From Phenylobacterium conjunctum (GTDB taxonomy: Bacteria; Pseudomonadota; Alphaproteobacteria; Caulobacterales; Caulobacteraceae): a DNA stretch of 64,000 nucleotides. A model generated the notes under the pieces. The model worked only from the letters and a program-made list of their open reading frames with translations, had not been told where the DNA came from and ran no database searches. The DNA lies in the NCBI RefSeq assembly GCF_042679085.1, contig NZ_JBHTLQ010000016.1, forward strand, positions 1-64,000, written 5' to 3'. The position numbers and the translations under genes were made by a program. Numbering within the stretch: position 1 is the stretch's first letter; each line of letters starts with the position of its first letter. Shown one piece after another: positions 8,577-17,293 of the stretch.

Positions 8577-8981
8577 TCAGCCCTTCGCCGGTTGGAACAG
8601 GGGCAGGGAGATGTCGTCCGTCTGCTTTTCGAAGACGACCTCCACGGCCATGTCGAGCTGCAGCGCCTCAGGCGTCTGCGGGCATCCGATGATGTTGGTC
8701 ATCATGCGCGGGCCCTCGGCCAGCTCGACGACCGCGATCGAATGCGGCTCGGTCCCCATGTCCGGACGGGGCCGGTGGTTGATGACGTAGGAATACAGGA
8801 TCCCCTTGCCGGAGGCCTTGAAGACCTCGACGTCCCGGCTGCCGCACTTGGGGCAGAAGGGGCGCGGCGGGAAATAGTTGTGGTCGCAGTCCGTGCAACG
8901 CTGCAGGCGCAGCTCGCCGTCCTTGCAACCCTCCCAGAAATGCCGGGTTTCCGGCGTGGGCTCGGGCAACATGCGAGGCAT
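8577..8981 (-). CDS. DUF35 Zn-ribbon / OB-fold acyl-CoA-associated protein
   Basis: A 134-residue protein with a rubredoxin-like zinc ribbon, two CxxC knuckles (RCTDCDHNY and FCPKCGS, residues 28-50), followed by an OB-fold (GILYSYVINHRP ... PHSIAVVELAEGPRMM). This family (DUF35, ChsH2-like) pairs with thiolases, aldolases or hydratases that act on CoA esters and is thought to help bind CoA. It is the first gene of a two-gene operon with the thiolase, which supports that role here. Confidence 0.92.
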   Translation of the reverse strand: MPRMLPEPTPETRHFWEGCKDGELRLQRCTDCDHNYFPPRPFCPKCGSRDVEVFKASGKGILYSYVINHRPRPDMGTEPHSIAVVELAEGPRMMTNIIGCPQTPEALQLDMAVEVVFEKQTDDISLPLFQPAKG

Positions 8982-9152
8982 GAGAAATCAGGTCCCTAAT
9001 CGAAAAATGGCTAAGCCTTTGGCCCCCTAACGAGGGCGGCGCAGCAAACCCGAGGTCGGGGCCGTTGTCGATGGGGGATTTGGCCAGCGCGCCGGGGCTT
9101 GCGCCGCAGGGGTCCGCCGGTCATGGACGAGCCCGAACCACAGGAGCCCGCC

Positions 9153-10214
9153 ATGAGCCGCTACTGGAGCGCCCTCGTCCACGACCTGTCGCCCTATACG
9201 CCCGGCGAGCAGCCGCGCATTGCGAACCTGATCAAGCTGAACACCAATGAGAGTCCGCTTGCGCCCTCCCCGGCGGTGCTGGCGGCGATTGCGGGCGAGG
9301 CGACGGAGGCCCTGCGGCTTTATCCGGATCCGGCGGCGACGGCCCTGCGCGAAGCCCTGGCCACCTATCACGGCCTGTCGGCGGACCAGGTGTTCGTGGG
9401 CAATGGCTCGGACGAGGTGCTGGCCCACGCCTTCGCCGGCCTGCTGAAGCACGACGCGCCCCTGCTCTATCCGGACATCACCTACAGCTTCTATCCGGTC
9501 TGGGCCCAGCTGTTCGGGGTGGCGACCGAGGCCGTGCCCCTGGACGCGGACTTCCGCGTCCGCATCGCCGACTACCGCCGCCCGGCGGGGGCGATCATCC
9601 TGCCCAACCCCAATGCGCCGACGGGGACGCCGCTGGCCCTGGCTGAGATCGAGGCCCTGCTGCGCGATCATCCGGCGATCCCGGTGGTGATCGACGAGGC
9701 CTATGTAGATTTCGGAGCGGAGACGGCCGTTCCGCTGATCGCCGCCCACCCCAACCTGCTGGTGGTGCGCACCTTCTCAAAGTCCAGAGCGCTCGCGGGC
9801 CTGCGCGTCGGCTACGCGCTCGGCCATCGCGACCTGATCGAGGCCCTGACCCGGGTGAAGGACAGCTTCAACTCCTACCCGCTCGGACGCCCGGCCCAGG
9901 CCGGCGCCATCGCCTCCGTGCAGGACGACGCGGCCTTCCAGGCGGGCCTGGCCAGCATCGTCGCCACCCGCGGGCGGATGACAGCGGGCCTGGAGGCGCT
10001 GGGCTTCCAAGTCCTGCCGTCGGCGGCCAATTTCGTCTTCGCCCGTCATCCGGCCCATGGCGGCGCGGATCTGGCCGCGGCCCTGCGCGGGCGGGCGATC
10101 CTGGTGCGCCGCTTCAACGCCCCGCGCATCGCCGACCACCTGCGCATCACGGTGGGAACCGACGGCCAGACTGAGGCCCTGCTGTCGGCCCTGGCGGAGA
10201 TCCTGGCCGCCTAA
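9153..10214 (+). CDS. hisC: Histidinol-phosphate aminotransferase (HisC-type)
   Basis: A 353-residue class I/II PLP aminotransferase. HisC converts imidazole-acetol phosphate to histidinol phosphate; relatives act on aromatic amino acids. Visible family features are IKLNTNESPLAPSP near the N-terminus, LPNPNAPTGTPL, VIDEAYVDF and the PLP lysine in RTFSKSRALAGLRVGYALG. The start at 9153 has GGAG 7 bases upstream; in-frame ATG or non-ATG codons further upstream lack a ribosome site. It stands alone, not in a his operon, so a role with aromatic amino acids is also possible. Confidence 0.88.
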   Translation: MSRYWSALVHDLSPYTPGEQPRIANLIKLNTNESPLAPSPAVLAAIAGEATEALRLYPDPAATALREALATYHGLSADQVFVGNGSDEVLAHAFAGLLKHDAPLLYPDITYSFYPVWAQLFGVATEAVPLDADFRVRIADYRRPAGAIILPNPNAPTGTPLALAEIEALLRDHPAIPVVIDEAYVDFGAETAVPLIAAHPNLLVVRTFSKSRALAGLRVGYALGHRDLIEALTRVKDSFNSYPLGRPAQAGAIASVQDDAAFQAGLASIVATRGRMTAGLEALGFQVLPSAANFVFARHPAHGGADLAAALRGRAILVRRFNAPRIADHLRITVGTDGQTEALLSALAEILAA

Positions 10215-10543
10215 AGGCCGTGGCGGCCATCCCGCAGATAGATCACGTGGGTGCGGCTGGCGCTGAACAGGTGGCCGACCAGAAAGCCGATCCCCACCGC
10301 GGCGCCCAGCGCCGCATAGGGCTTCTCACGGACCATCTCGACCGTCTGCTGGCTACGTTCCTTGGCCTGGCTGCGGACCATGCCGTAACCCAGGCGGGCC
10401 TTGGCCAGGAGGTCCTCGGTCAGGTCCTCCAGGGCGACCCGGGCCTCACGCATGAAACTGGTCATGGCCTCGCGGACGTGGGGCTCGCCGTCCGCGGGGG
10501 CGGTGTCGCCGCCATTGGGCTGAGGGTTCAGGGGTTCAGACAT
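10211..10543 (-). CDS. DUF883 (ElaB/YgaM-type) membrane-anchored protein
   Basis: A 110-residue protein with an amphipathic, possibly coiled-coil middle (residues 20-75) and a C-terminal hydrophobic segment PYAALGAAVGIGFLVGHLF preceded by MVREK. That arrangement is typical of DUF883 proteins, such as ribosome-associated, inner-membrane ElaB of Escherichia coli. The stop overlaps the hisC stop by 4 bases tail to tail. Family assignment is by pattern, and the function here is not known. Confidence 0.8.
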   Translation of the reverse strand: MSEPLNPQPNGGDTAPADGEPHVREAMTSFMREARVALEDLTEDLLAKARLGYGMVRSQAKERSQQTVEMVREKPYAALGAAVGIGFLVGHLFSASRTHVIYLRDGRHGL

Positions 10544-10626
10544 CGCGGGCCTCCATGCGGCGACGCGCGAGGTCGCGCGTCCTTGTCCTGCGGAATTCCG
10601 GGCGGGCGATGAGGTTCCCCTGGCGG

Positions 10627-11862
10627 TCAGATCAGCAGCGCCCCCAGCCAGGCCGCGCCGGCCACCAGCACCAGGCCGGGGATCACCCGCAAGGCGAAGG
10701 CCGGGCCGCCGGCGGTCCAGGCCAGGATCGCCTTGGTCAGGCTGTTGGTGGAGATGGCGGCCAGGATCGGGATGACGGCGGCCTCTGCCGGCATGCGGCC
10801 GGTGGCGGCCAGGGCGGCGACCGAGATGCCCGCGGCGTGGGTGTCCACGAGGCCGCCCAGGCTGGCGGCGATCAGCACCCCGGCGTCGCCGAACCTCGCC
10901 CGCAGCGCCGCAGACACCAGGAGGATCGCCCCGAGCGTCAGGGCGAAGATCCCGGCCGAGGTCAGGCTGAACGCCGCGCCGCCCTCAGGCTCGTCCTTGG
11001 CCTGATGCCGGAAGGCGCGGGCGGTGAACACCACGCCATAGATGAGGGCCATGGCGCCCGCCGCGGCCAGGGACGGGGCCATGGCGTTCAGAACCGCCGG
11101 GCTGGTGGCCCCGATCACAATGGCCATCTGGGCGATGGTGGCGACGGTGGAGAGCACGGCGCCGGCCACGGCCGGGCCTTGCAGCTCCGGGGTCCGGGTC
11201 GCGCGCTGGCCCATGGCGGCGATGGTGGCGGCGCTGGAGACAAAGCCCGAGACCAGGCCGGCGATGGGCAAGCCGTAGCGCGCGCCGACAAAGCGCACCG
11301 CCACATGGCCCGCCGCGCCAATGGCCAGGATCAGCACCAGCACCACCCACAGGTCATGCGGATTGAGCGCGCCGAACGGCCCCATGGCCTGGTCGGGGAG
11401 CAGGGGCAGGACCACCAGGGTCGCGCCAGCCAGGATCAGGCCGTCGCGCACCTCGTCCTCGGTGAGCACCTTGGAGACGAAGTGGTGCAAGGGCGTGCGC
11501 GCCGCCAGCACGGCCGCCGCCGTCACCCCGACCGCCGCCGCCAGGGCCGGTTCGCGCATGGCCAGGCCGCCGGTCAGCACCGTCAGCACCAGGGCGACCT
11601 CGGTGGTGACACCAGGATCCTTGCGCCCGATCCGCCAGGCCGAGACCGCGGCGAACACCGTCACCGCCGCCATGACCGCGCCCAGCAGGAAGGCCCCGCC
11701 CAGCACATAGCCCAGGGCGCCAGCCACCGAGGCCACGGCGAAGGTGCGAATGCCGGCCGCCGCCGGCTGGTCCTGTTGCCGCTTGCGGCGCTCCCGCTCG
11801 GCGCCGATCAGTAGGCCGACGCCAAGGGCGGTGGCCAAGTGGAGAAGCTGGGTTTGGTCCAT
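10627..11862 (-). CDS. MgtC/SapB plus DUF4010 membrane protein
   Basis: A 411-residue integral membrane protein with about 12 hydrophobic segments. The N-terminus (LLHLATALGVGLLIGAERER) matches the MgtC/SapB family start, and the C-terminal two thirds, with GLPIAGLVSGFVSSAATIAA and AISTNSLTKAILAW, correspond to DUF4010. The transported or sensed substrate is unknown. The ATG at 11862 follows the ArsR-type regulator stop by a single base (TGAcATG), so the two are co-transcribed. Longer readings upstream overlap the regulator and were not used. Confidence 0.85.
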   Translation of the reverse strand: MDQTQLLHLATALGVGLLIGAERERRKRQQDQPAAAGIRTFAVASVAGALGYVLGGAFLLGAVMAAVTVFAAVSAWRIGRKDPGVTTEVALVLTVLTGGLAMREPALAAAVGVTAAAVLAARTPLHHFVSKVLTEDEVRDGLILAGATLVVLPLLPDQAMGPFGALNPHDLWVVLVLILAIGAAGHVAVRFVGARYGLPIAGLVSGFVSSAATIAAMGQRATRTPELQGPAVAGAVLSTVATIAQMAIVIGATSPAVLNAMAPSLAAAGAMALIYGVVFTARAFRHQAKDEPEGGAAFSLTSAGIFALTLGAILLVSAALRARFGDAGVLIAASLGGLVDTHAAGISVAALAATGRMPAEAAVIPILAAISTNSLTKAILAWTAGGPAFALRVIPGLVLVAGAAWLGALLI

Positions 11863-11863
11863 G

Positions 11864-12541
11864 TCAGGGCGCCGGGAAGACAGATTGAAACGCCGCCAGG
11901 CCGGGGGCGCTGAAGGCCACGACCCGGGTCCCCTCGAGCCGCCTGGCCCAACCGCGAGCATAGACCTGCTGCAGGATCGCCGCCCCCAGGGACCCGGCCA
12001 GGTGGCTGCGCCGCTCGCTCCAGTCCAGGCAGGCCCGGCACAGGGGCCGCCGCCCCCGCCGCACCGGATCGACGCCGAAGGCCCGCATGGCCGCCGCCCC
12101 GGCCTCAGTCAACTCCAGCGCCCCGTCATGGTCGACGATCAGGGCTCGGGCCACCAGACTGTCCAGCATCTCCACCCCGAGCTCTCCGGCCAGGTGGTCG
12201 TAGCAGACCCGCGCCCGGCGCATCGCCGGTTCCCGCGGACCGGGCCGCGCCCGGGTCTCGCCCACGCGGGCGCCCAGGCCCATCAGGGTCTCCAGCAGTT
12301 CAGCCACCTCTGGCCCCGACAGGGCGAAATAGGCGTGCCGGCCCTGGCGGCGCGCGGTGACCAGGCCGCCCTCGGTCAGGCGGGCCAGATGGCTGCTCGC
12401 CGTCTGGGGCGTGACGCCGGCCTCGGCCGCCAGTTCTCCGGCGGTCAGGGCGGTTCCGCCCATCAGGGCCACCGCCATATTGGCCCGCGCCGGATCGCCC
12501 AGCAGGGCGGCCACGCGCGCGATGTCGAGCCCCTGTTTCAT
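11864..12541 (-). CDS. ArsR-family winged-helix transcriptional regulator
   Basis: A 225-residue regulator. Residues 5-90 form the ArsR winged helix (ARVAALLGDPARANMAVAL, then helix-turn-helix LAAEAGVTPQTASSHLARL and wing RRQGRHAYFAL). The C-terminal half, with PLCRACLDWSERRSHLAGSL, occurs in the subgroup of long ArsR proteins. No clear metal-binding CxC is seen in the DNA-binding helix; two Cys lie near residues 170-173. It leads the operon with the DUF4010 protein and lies divergent to the NIPSNAP gene, so it may control both. Confidence 0.9.
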   Translation of the reverse strand: MKQGLDIARVAALLGDPARANMAVALMGGTALTAGELAAEAGVTPQTASSHLARLTEGGLVTARRQGRHAYFALSGPEVAELLETLMGLGARVGETRARPGPREPAMRRARVCYDHLAGELGVEMLDSLVARALIVDHDGALELTEAGAAAMRAFGVDPVRRGRRPLCRACLDWSERRSHLAGSLGAAILQQVYARGWARRLEGTRVVAFSAPGLAAFQSVFPAP

Positions 12542-12654
12542 GTCCCCAGCCTAGGCCCCTGCCCTGGCCGGCGCCAGCGGCGACACTTCGGCGCCGGTCG
12601 AAGCATGGGCGGCGGCGCAGGCGCTAGACCCCGAGCCCTGACATAGGAGCTCCC

Positions 12655-12960
12655 ATGACCATCACCTGCTGCATCGAATACCGGATCGACCCGTTCCAAC
12701 GGGCGGCCTTCGCCGACTACGCCCGCAACTGGCTGACCATCATCCCGGCCTGCGGCGGCGACCTGCTGGGCTATTGGCTGCCGCATGAGGGGACGAACGA
12801 TATCGCCCTGGCCCTGATCTCGTTCGAGAGCCTCGCCGCCTACGAGGCCTACCGCGCGCGGCTGAGGACCGACCCCGCCGGTGCCGCCAACTTCCGGCTC
12901 GCCCAGGACCAGCGCTTCATCGTCTCCGAGCGCCGCACCTTCCTGGAGCCGGTCACGTGA
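12655..12960 (+). CDS. NIPSNAP family dimeric alpha/beta-barrel protein
   Basis: A 101-residue protein with the ferredoxin-like fold of the NIPSNAP family: ITCCIEYRIDPFQRAAFADY, then CGGDLLGYWLPHEG, ALISFESLAAYEAY and the C-terminal ERRTFLEPV. Members bind small ligands or act as minor oxygenases, but most are uncharacterised. It overlaps the next gene by 4 bases (GTGA) and is divergent from the ArsR regulator. Confidence 0.88.
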   Translation: MTITCCIEYRIDPFQRAAFADYARNWLTIIPACGGDLLGYWLPHEGTNDIALALISFESLAAYEAYRARLRTDPAGAANFRLAQDQRFIVSERRTFLEPVT

Positions 12961-13280
12961 TCGCGGTCATCTTCGAGGCCGAACCGGCCGAGGGCCAGCG
13001 CGAGACCTATCTCGACCTGGCCGCCGTCTTGCGCCCGGACCTGGACCAGGTGGACGGCTTCCTCTCCATCGAGCGGTTCGAGAGCCTGACCACGCCGGGC
13101 AAGGTGCTCTCCCTGTCCTTCTGGCGCGACGAGGCGGCGGTGGCGGCCTGGCGCACTCACGCCCCGCACCGCGGCGCCCAGGCCGCCGGCCGCTCAGGCG
13201 TCTTTTCCGGCTATCGCCTGCGGGTCGCCCAAGTGCTGCGGGACTATGGGCTAACCGACCGCGACCAGGCGCCGACCTAG
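12957..13280 (+). CDS. Antibiotic biosynthesis monooxygenase (ABM) domain protein
   Basis: A 107-residue single-domain ABM protein starting with GTG, overlapping the NIPSNAP stop by 4 bases. Family signs are MIAVIFEAEPAEGQ, DGFLSIERFESL and VLSLSFWRDEAAVAAWR. ABM proteins form dimeric barrels and often act as cofactor-free oxygenases or heme-degrading enzymes. Two related barrels in one operon suggest a joint role on one compound; this is inference. The stop overlaps that of the convergent DUF6285 gene. Confidence 0.88.
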   Translation: MIAVIFEAEPAEGQRETYLDLAAVLRPDLDQVDGFLSIERFESLTTPGKVLSLSFWRDEAAVAAWRTHAPHRGAQAAGRSGVFSGYRLRVAQVLRDYGLTDRDQAPT

Positions 13281-13690
13281 ACCACCGAGGTCGCCCACTT
13301 GCGCCGTTCCGTGGAGGTGCGCAGTTCGGCCCAGATCGCGTCGTTGAGGTCACCGGCGGCGGGGTCGCGCTCCACGGCGGCGTGCAGGGTGATCAGGGCG
13401 GCCGCCAGCCGCTGGTTCTCCGCCGTCAGGGCCGAGAGGCGAAGGTTGTCCTCGGCCGGCGGCGCAGGCGACGCAACATAGGCCTCGCCGCGCTTGAGCA
13501 GGGCGTGGATGGCGCGGTTCTCTTCCACCAGCAGGTGGGCGCGGCCATCCCAGGATTCCGCCACATAGCCCAGCAGCATGGCGCTCATGCCCAGGTCGCT
13601 GGCGCGGTCGGCGGGATGGACGCTCGGATCGGCGTTGCGGACCAGGAGCTGGGCGAGCTCGGCCAGGACTTCGGGAACTTCCGGTTTCAT
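13277..13690 (-). CDS. DUF6285-type small protein, LvaB-like partner of the kinase
   Basis: A 137-residue helical protein that overlaps the upstream phosphotransferase gene by 4 bases. Small proteins of this kind (DUF6285, from memory) regularly follow APH-like acyl-CoA kinases; LvaB of the Pseudomonas levulinate pathway is the studied case and stimulates its kinase partner. The sequence has no catalytic motif. Start at 13690 is the first ATG inside the overlap; a longer reading would run through the kinase gene. Confidence 0.72.
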   Translation of the reverse strand: MKPEVPEVLAELAQLLVRNADPSVHPADRASDLGMSAMLLGYVAESWDGRAHLLVEENRAIHALLKRGEAYVASPAPPAEDNLRLSALTAENQRLAAALITLHAAVERDPAAGDLNDAIWAELRTSTERRKWATSVV

Positions 13691-14709
13691 AGCCGCCCCA
13701 TCACCTTCAGTGTCGCCCGGTCCTGGGCGGTCTGCAGCATCCAGGGCGGCACGACGGTGATCGGCGCCTTGCTGCCGCCGTCGATGAACACCCGGGCCGA
13801 CGAGATCCAGATCCCCTGGCCCTTCACGCAGTTGAACAGGGTCCACCAGTGGACCGCGGCCGGATCGGCCTTCAGGCCCGAGGCCCGTTCCCAGACGGCG
13901 ATGGCCTCGGCTTCCGGCAGCAGGCCGCCGGCCCGCGGCTGGCCGAACGACCAGACAGGATTGAGGCTCCAGCCCAGGTCCTCCAGCGGGTCGCCCAGGT
14001 GGGACATCTCCCAGTCGAGGATCCCCCGGATCTCGCCGTGCGCGTCATAGAGGAAGTTGCCGGTGCGATAGTCGCCATGCACCACCGACAGCTTCTGGGC
14101 CGGCGGCGGCGGATTGGCGCGCAGCCAGCGGATGGCCGCGCGGGTGATCGGCAGGGGCTCGGCCTCGTCGTCGTCGAGCACCTTTTCCCAGTAGCTCAGC
14201 TCGCGGTCCCAGCAGGCCCCGAGCGCCGGCGGCGGCATGACCTCGGTGAGGCCCAGGGCCACCGGGTCGGCCTTGGCGATCTCGCCCAGGATGGTCCACT
14301 TGCGCTCCCCCAGCCGCTGCAGGTGCGGCAGGTAGGGCTCGGTGAACAGCAGCGCCGGCGAGGCCTCAAAACCATGCAGCTCCTCGGCGATGGAGAAGGG
14401 ATGGTCGAGGGCCTCGGACCCCTCTTCCAGCCACAGCATTTCCGGCACCGGCACGCTGGAGCCGTGGAAGGCGCGATAGGCCTCGAACTCCACCCGCCGC
14501 TCGGTGTCGATCAGGCTGGCCGGCGGGTCCCGGCGCAGGATCAGCCGGCGCTCCCGCGCCTCGCCGCCCTCGCGCCAGTTCAGCACGAAGCGGTAGGTCT
14601 CTCGGCTGGCCCCGCCGGAAATGCGGGTCAGACCGGTGACCGAGACGTCCGAGGCGTTCGCCAGGCGCCCGGCGATATAGGCGGCGAGACGGGGTTCGAG
14701 GCTGCTCAA
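13687..14709 (-). CDS. APH-family phosphotransferase (LvaA / ACAD10-like kinase)
   Basis: A 340-residue aminoglycoside-phosphotransferase-fold kinase. The nucleotide loop (GLTRISGGASRETYRF), the catalytic loop SVVHGDYRTGNFLYD with Asp and Asn, and the metal-binding ILDWEMSHLGDPLEDLGW are intact. In this subgroup the likely substrates are hydroxyacyl-CoA esters, not aminoglycosides: LvaA and ACAD10 phosphorylate 4-hydroxyacyl-CoA. It starts with TTG 4 bases after the P450 stop and forms an operon P450, kinase, DUF6285. I find no sign of antibiotic resistance. Confidence 0.85.
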   Translation of the reverse strand: MSSLEPRLAAYIAGRLANASDVSVTGLTRISGGASRETYRFVLNWREGGEARERRLILRRDPPASLIDTERRVEFEAYRAFHGSSVPVPEMLWLEEGSEALDHPFSIAEELHGFEASPALLFTEPYLPHLQRLGERKWTILGEIAKADPVALGLTEVMPPPALGACWDRELSYWEKVLDDDEAEPLPITRAAIRWLRANPPPPAQKLSVVHGDYRTGNFLYDAHGEIRGILDWEMSHLGDPLEDLGWSLNPVWSFGQPRAGGLLPEAEAIAVWERASGLKADPAAVHWWTLFNCVKGQGIWISSARVFIDGGSKAPITVVPPWMLQTAQDRATLKVMGRL

Positions 14710-14713
14710 CGGG

Positions 14714-16006
14714 TCAGGCCATCTTGAAGCGGATGGGCAGGGTCTTGGGCCCGTTGACGAACACGGCTTGGCTAAGCGCCGGCTCGCCGGCCAGCTCCAC
14801 GCTCTCGAGGCGCGGGATCAGCTCTTCCCACAGGATGCGCATCTCCATCTTGGCAAGGTGCTGGCCCAGGCACAGGTGCGCGCCATAGCCGAAGGCCAGG
14901 TGCTTGTTGGGCGAGCGGTCGACGCGGAAGGACTTGGGCGCGTCGAAGACCTCGTCGTCGCGGTTGCCCGAGGCGTAGCAGAGCATCATCCAGTCGCCCT
15001 TGGACAGCTTGCGGCCCGCCATCTCGGTGTCCTCGGCCACCGTGCGCATGAAGGTCTTCACCGGGGTGGTCCAGCGGATGGATTCATCCACCAGGCCCGG
15101 GATCAGCGAGGGATCGGCCTTCAGCTTGGCCAGCTCGCCCGGGTTCTCGGCCAGGGCCCACAGGGCGCCGCCGGTGGAGGACGAGGTGGTGTCGTGGCCG
15201 GCGGTGGCGACGATGATGTAGTAGCTCATCGCCTCCAGCTCGGAGATCGGCTGGCCGTCGATCTTGGAGTTGGCGATCACGCTGGCGAGGTCGTCGCGCG
15301 GATTGGCCCGGCGGTCCGCCGAGATCTTGGCGAAGTACTGGAAGAAGTCGGTGATGACGCCCAGGTCCAGCTGCTGGCCGCCGGTGTCCTTGTCCAGGGT
15401 CTGCTCGGACGGCTTGCGGCCCAGCTCGGGGTCGGCGGCGCCGAACAGCTCCTGGGTCAGCATCAGCATCCGGGGCTCGTCCTCTTCCGGGACGCCCAGG
15501 ATCTCCATGACCACGTGCAGCGGATAGTGCAGGGCCACCTCGCGCACGAAGTCGCACTCGCCGCCGGTCGCGGCCATCTTGTCCACCGCGGCGCGGGCGA
15601 TCTTGCGGATGCGGTCCTCAAGGCCGCGCAGGTTCTGCGGCATGAACCAGGCCTGGGTGAGCGCCCGGTACTTCGGATGGTCCGGCGCATCCATGTGAAT
15701 CAGGGTGCGCAGCAGGTGCGGGCTGCCGCCCATCATCTGGCGGATGCGCGCGTCGGCTTCCTGGCTGACCAGGGTGGGCGAGCGGTCGCCGTTCAGGAAC
15801 AGGCTGTTCTGACGGCTGATCTCCAGGATGTCGGCGTGCTTGGTGACCACCCAGAACGGATCGACGCCGGGGATCTCAGCCATGCCGAAGGGGTTGTTGG
15901 CCCGCAGCCAGTCATAGGTCTCGTGGATGCGGTGGTCGGCATAGGCCGTGGGGTCGACAAGGTTCGCCGCGACGGCGTCCGGAATCCGAATTTCGCTGGT
16001 GGTCAT
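14714..16006 (-). CDS. Cytochrome P450
   Basis: A 430-residue soluble bacterial P450, a heme monooxygenase. The I-helix has AGHDTTSSSTGGAL, the ExxR motif is in DESIRWTTP, and the heme loop is FGYGAHLCLGQHLAKMEM with the Cys ligand. The substrate is unknown; related bacterial P450s hydroxylate terpenes, steroids, alkanes or fatty acids. I chose ATG 16006 because GAGGA lies just upstream; the 10 residues of the longer frame have no ribosome site. No ferredoxin or ferredoxin reductase gene is adjacent, so electrons must come from elsewhere. Confidence 0.95.
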   Translation of the reverse strand: MTTSEIRIPDAVAANLVDPTAYADHRIHETYDWLRANNPFGMAEIPGVDPFWVVTKHADILEISRQNSLFLNGDRSPTLVSQEADARIRQMMGGSPHLLRTLIHMDAPDHPKYRALTQAWFMPQNLRGLEDRIRKIARAAVDKMAATGGECDFVREVALHYPLHVVMEILGVPEEDEPRMLMLTQELFGAADPELGRKPSEQTLDKDTGGQQLDLGVITDFFQYFAKISADRRANPRDDLASVIANSKIDGQPISELEAMSYYIIVATAGHDTTSSSTGGALWALAENPGELAKLKADPSLIPGLVDESIRWTTPVKTFMRTVAEDTEMAGRKLSKGDWMMLCYASGNRDDEVFDAPKSFRVDRSPNKHLAFGYGAHLCLGQHLAKMEMRILWEELIPRLESVELAGEPALSQAVFVNGPKTLPIRFKMA

Positions 16007-16044
16007 GTGCGTCGTCCTCGGCCGAACAGACGCCAAGGAACGAG

Positions 16045-16057
16045 TGACGCAACGTCA
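16045..16057. promoter_or_regulatory. Inverted repeat TGACG-N3-CGTCA in the divergent P450 promoter region
   Basis: Five-base arms with a 3-base spacer, 39 bases upstream of the P450 start, in the 193-bp region shared with the divergent gene at 16200. GCGTCAG recurs at 16074. It may be a regulator site, but the arms are short. Confidence 0.35.
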
Positions 16058-16152
16058 GCTCTTTCCTTCCCCAGCGTCAGCAGGGCCACGCCTCCCTTGT
16101 TGTTGTTATCTCTGATCACCTGGATACCGCCGACCGGACAACGGTCGCAAGA

Positions 16153-16180
16153 TTGACGCAGGGCGAACCTAGGCTCGCCC
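16153..16180 (+). promoter_or_regulatory. Candidate housekeeping sigma promoter for 16200-17285
   Basis: TTGACGC (16153-16159), a 13-base spacer, then GCTCGCCC (16173-16180). This partly matches the Caulobacter sigma-73 pattern TTGACGS-N10-14-GCTANAWC: the -35 is exact and the -10 only partial. A ribosome site AGGGAG follows before the start. Confidence 0.45.
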
Positions 16181-16199
16181 GCCGTTAGGGAGCCGCCAT

Positions 16200-17285
16200 A
16201 TGCTGACCAAAGCCGACGAATTTCCGATCCACCAGACGCCCGAGCCGATCGCCTATTCGGGCACCGACCGGAACTTCTACGACCGCTATTTCTTCAACGG
16301 CTACAACCCCGACGGCACCGAGTTCTTCGCCGCGGCGCTGGGCGTCTATCCGCACGTGAACATCTGCGACGCCCACTTCTCGGTGATCCGGGACGGGGTC
16401 GAGCACTGCCTGCACGCCTCGCGCTTCCTGAACATGGAGCGCATGGACATGTCGTGCGGTCCCATCCGCATCGAGGTGATCGAGCCGCTGGTGAAGCTGA
16501 AGCTGATCGTCGAGCCGTCCAACGGCTTCGCCGCCGAGATCACCTTCGAGGGCCGGTCCTTCCCCATCGAGGAGCCGCGCTTCGTCCACCGCATCGGCCC
16601 GCGCGCCTTCATGGACTACACCCGCCTGACCCAGAACGTGCGCTGCTCGGGCTGGATCGAGATCGACGGCGTGCGCAAGGAGCTGCAGGCCGGCGCCGTC
16701 GGCACCCGCGACCGCTCCTGGGGCGTGCGCCCCATCGGCGCGCCGGACAGCCAGCCGCCGGTTCCGCCGGTCATGCCGACCTTCTTCTGGCAATGGACGC
16801 CGCTGAACTTCGCGGACTCCAGCGTCTTCTTCCACGTCAACGCCAACCCGGACGGCACCCCCTGGAACACCCGCGCGGTGATCCTGCCCGACGGCGCCGG
16901 GCATGACGGCGGCTACCACACCGCCGGCGCCTCGATCGGCGAGGTCAGCTTCATCCCGAACACCCGCCACGCCCAGACCGGCGAGCTGGTGATCCCCCTG
17001 GCTCAAGGCGAGGCCAAGGTGAAGTTCGAACCCTTCCTGACCTTCCTGATGAAGGGCATCGGCTACGGTCACCCGCAATGGCGCCACGGCGGCTTCAAGG
17101 GCCCGCTGGTGGTGGAGCGCGAGGACATCGACCTGGCCAAGGAGAACATGGGCGCCGTGGAGAACTTCCACATCCAGGCCCTTAGCCACGTCACCCTCAC
17201 CCTGCCCGGCAAGGACCCGGAGCGCGGCATGGGCGTGTTCGAACAACTGATCCTGGGGCCGTATCACCCGTACGGCGTGGGCTAA
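16200..17285 (+). CDS. AttH/CrtC-like beta-barrel protein (DUF7064/7065-like), function unknown
   Basis: A 361-residue soluble protein without signal peptide. The motif GTRDRSWGVRP near the middle and the alternating beta-rich sequence resemble the lipocalin-like proteins of the hydroxyneurosporene synthase (CrtC) and AttH group, recently split into DUF7064/7065; this is from pattern memory. Such genes often lie beside P450s and acyl-CoA genes in organisms that degrade hydrophobic compounds. It is divergent from the P450 operon, suggesting shared control. No enzymatic activity can be assigned with confidence. Confidence 0.65.
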   Translation: MLTKADEFPIHQTPEPIAYSGTDRNFYDRYFFNGYNPDGTEFFAAALGVYPHVNICDAHFSVIRDGVEHCLHASRFLNMERMDMSCGPIRIEVIEPLVKLKLIVEPSNGFAAEITFEGRSFPIEEPRFVHRIGPRAFMDYTRLTQNVRCSGWIEIDGVRKELQAGAVGTRDRSWGVRPIGAPDSQPPVPPVMPTFFWQWTPLNFADSSVFFHVNANPDGTPWNTRAVILPDGAGHDGGYHTAGASIGEVSFIPNTRHAQTGELVIPLAQGEAKVKFEPFLTFLMKGIGYGHPQWRHGGFKGPLVVEREDIDLAKENMGAVENFHIQALSHVTLTLPGKDPERGMGVFEQLILGPYHPYGVG

Positions 17286-17293
17286 GCCCATAT

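Noticed and set aside
10555..11814. A 419-codon plus-strand frame
   Set aside because: Antisense to the DUF4010 membrane protein, low complexity Gln/Gly/Arg/His composition and no ribosome site.
13687..14709. Aminoglycoside resistance gene
   Set aside because: The APH fold is shared with metabolic kinases; operon with P450 and DUF6285 points to acyl-CoA metabolism.
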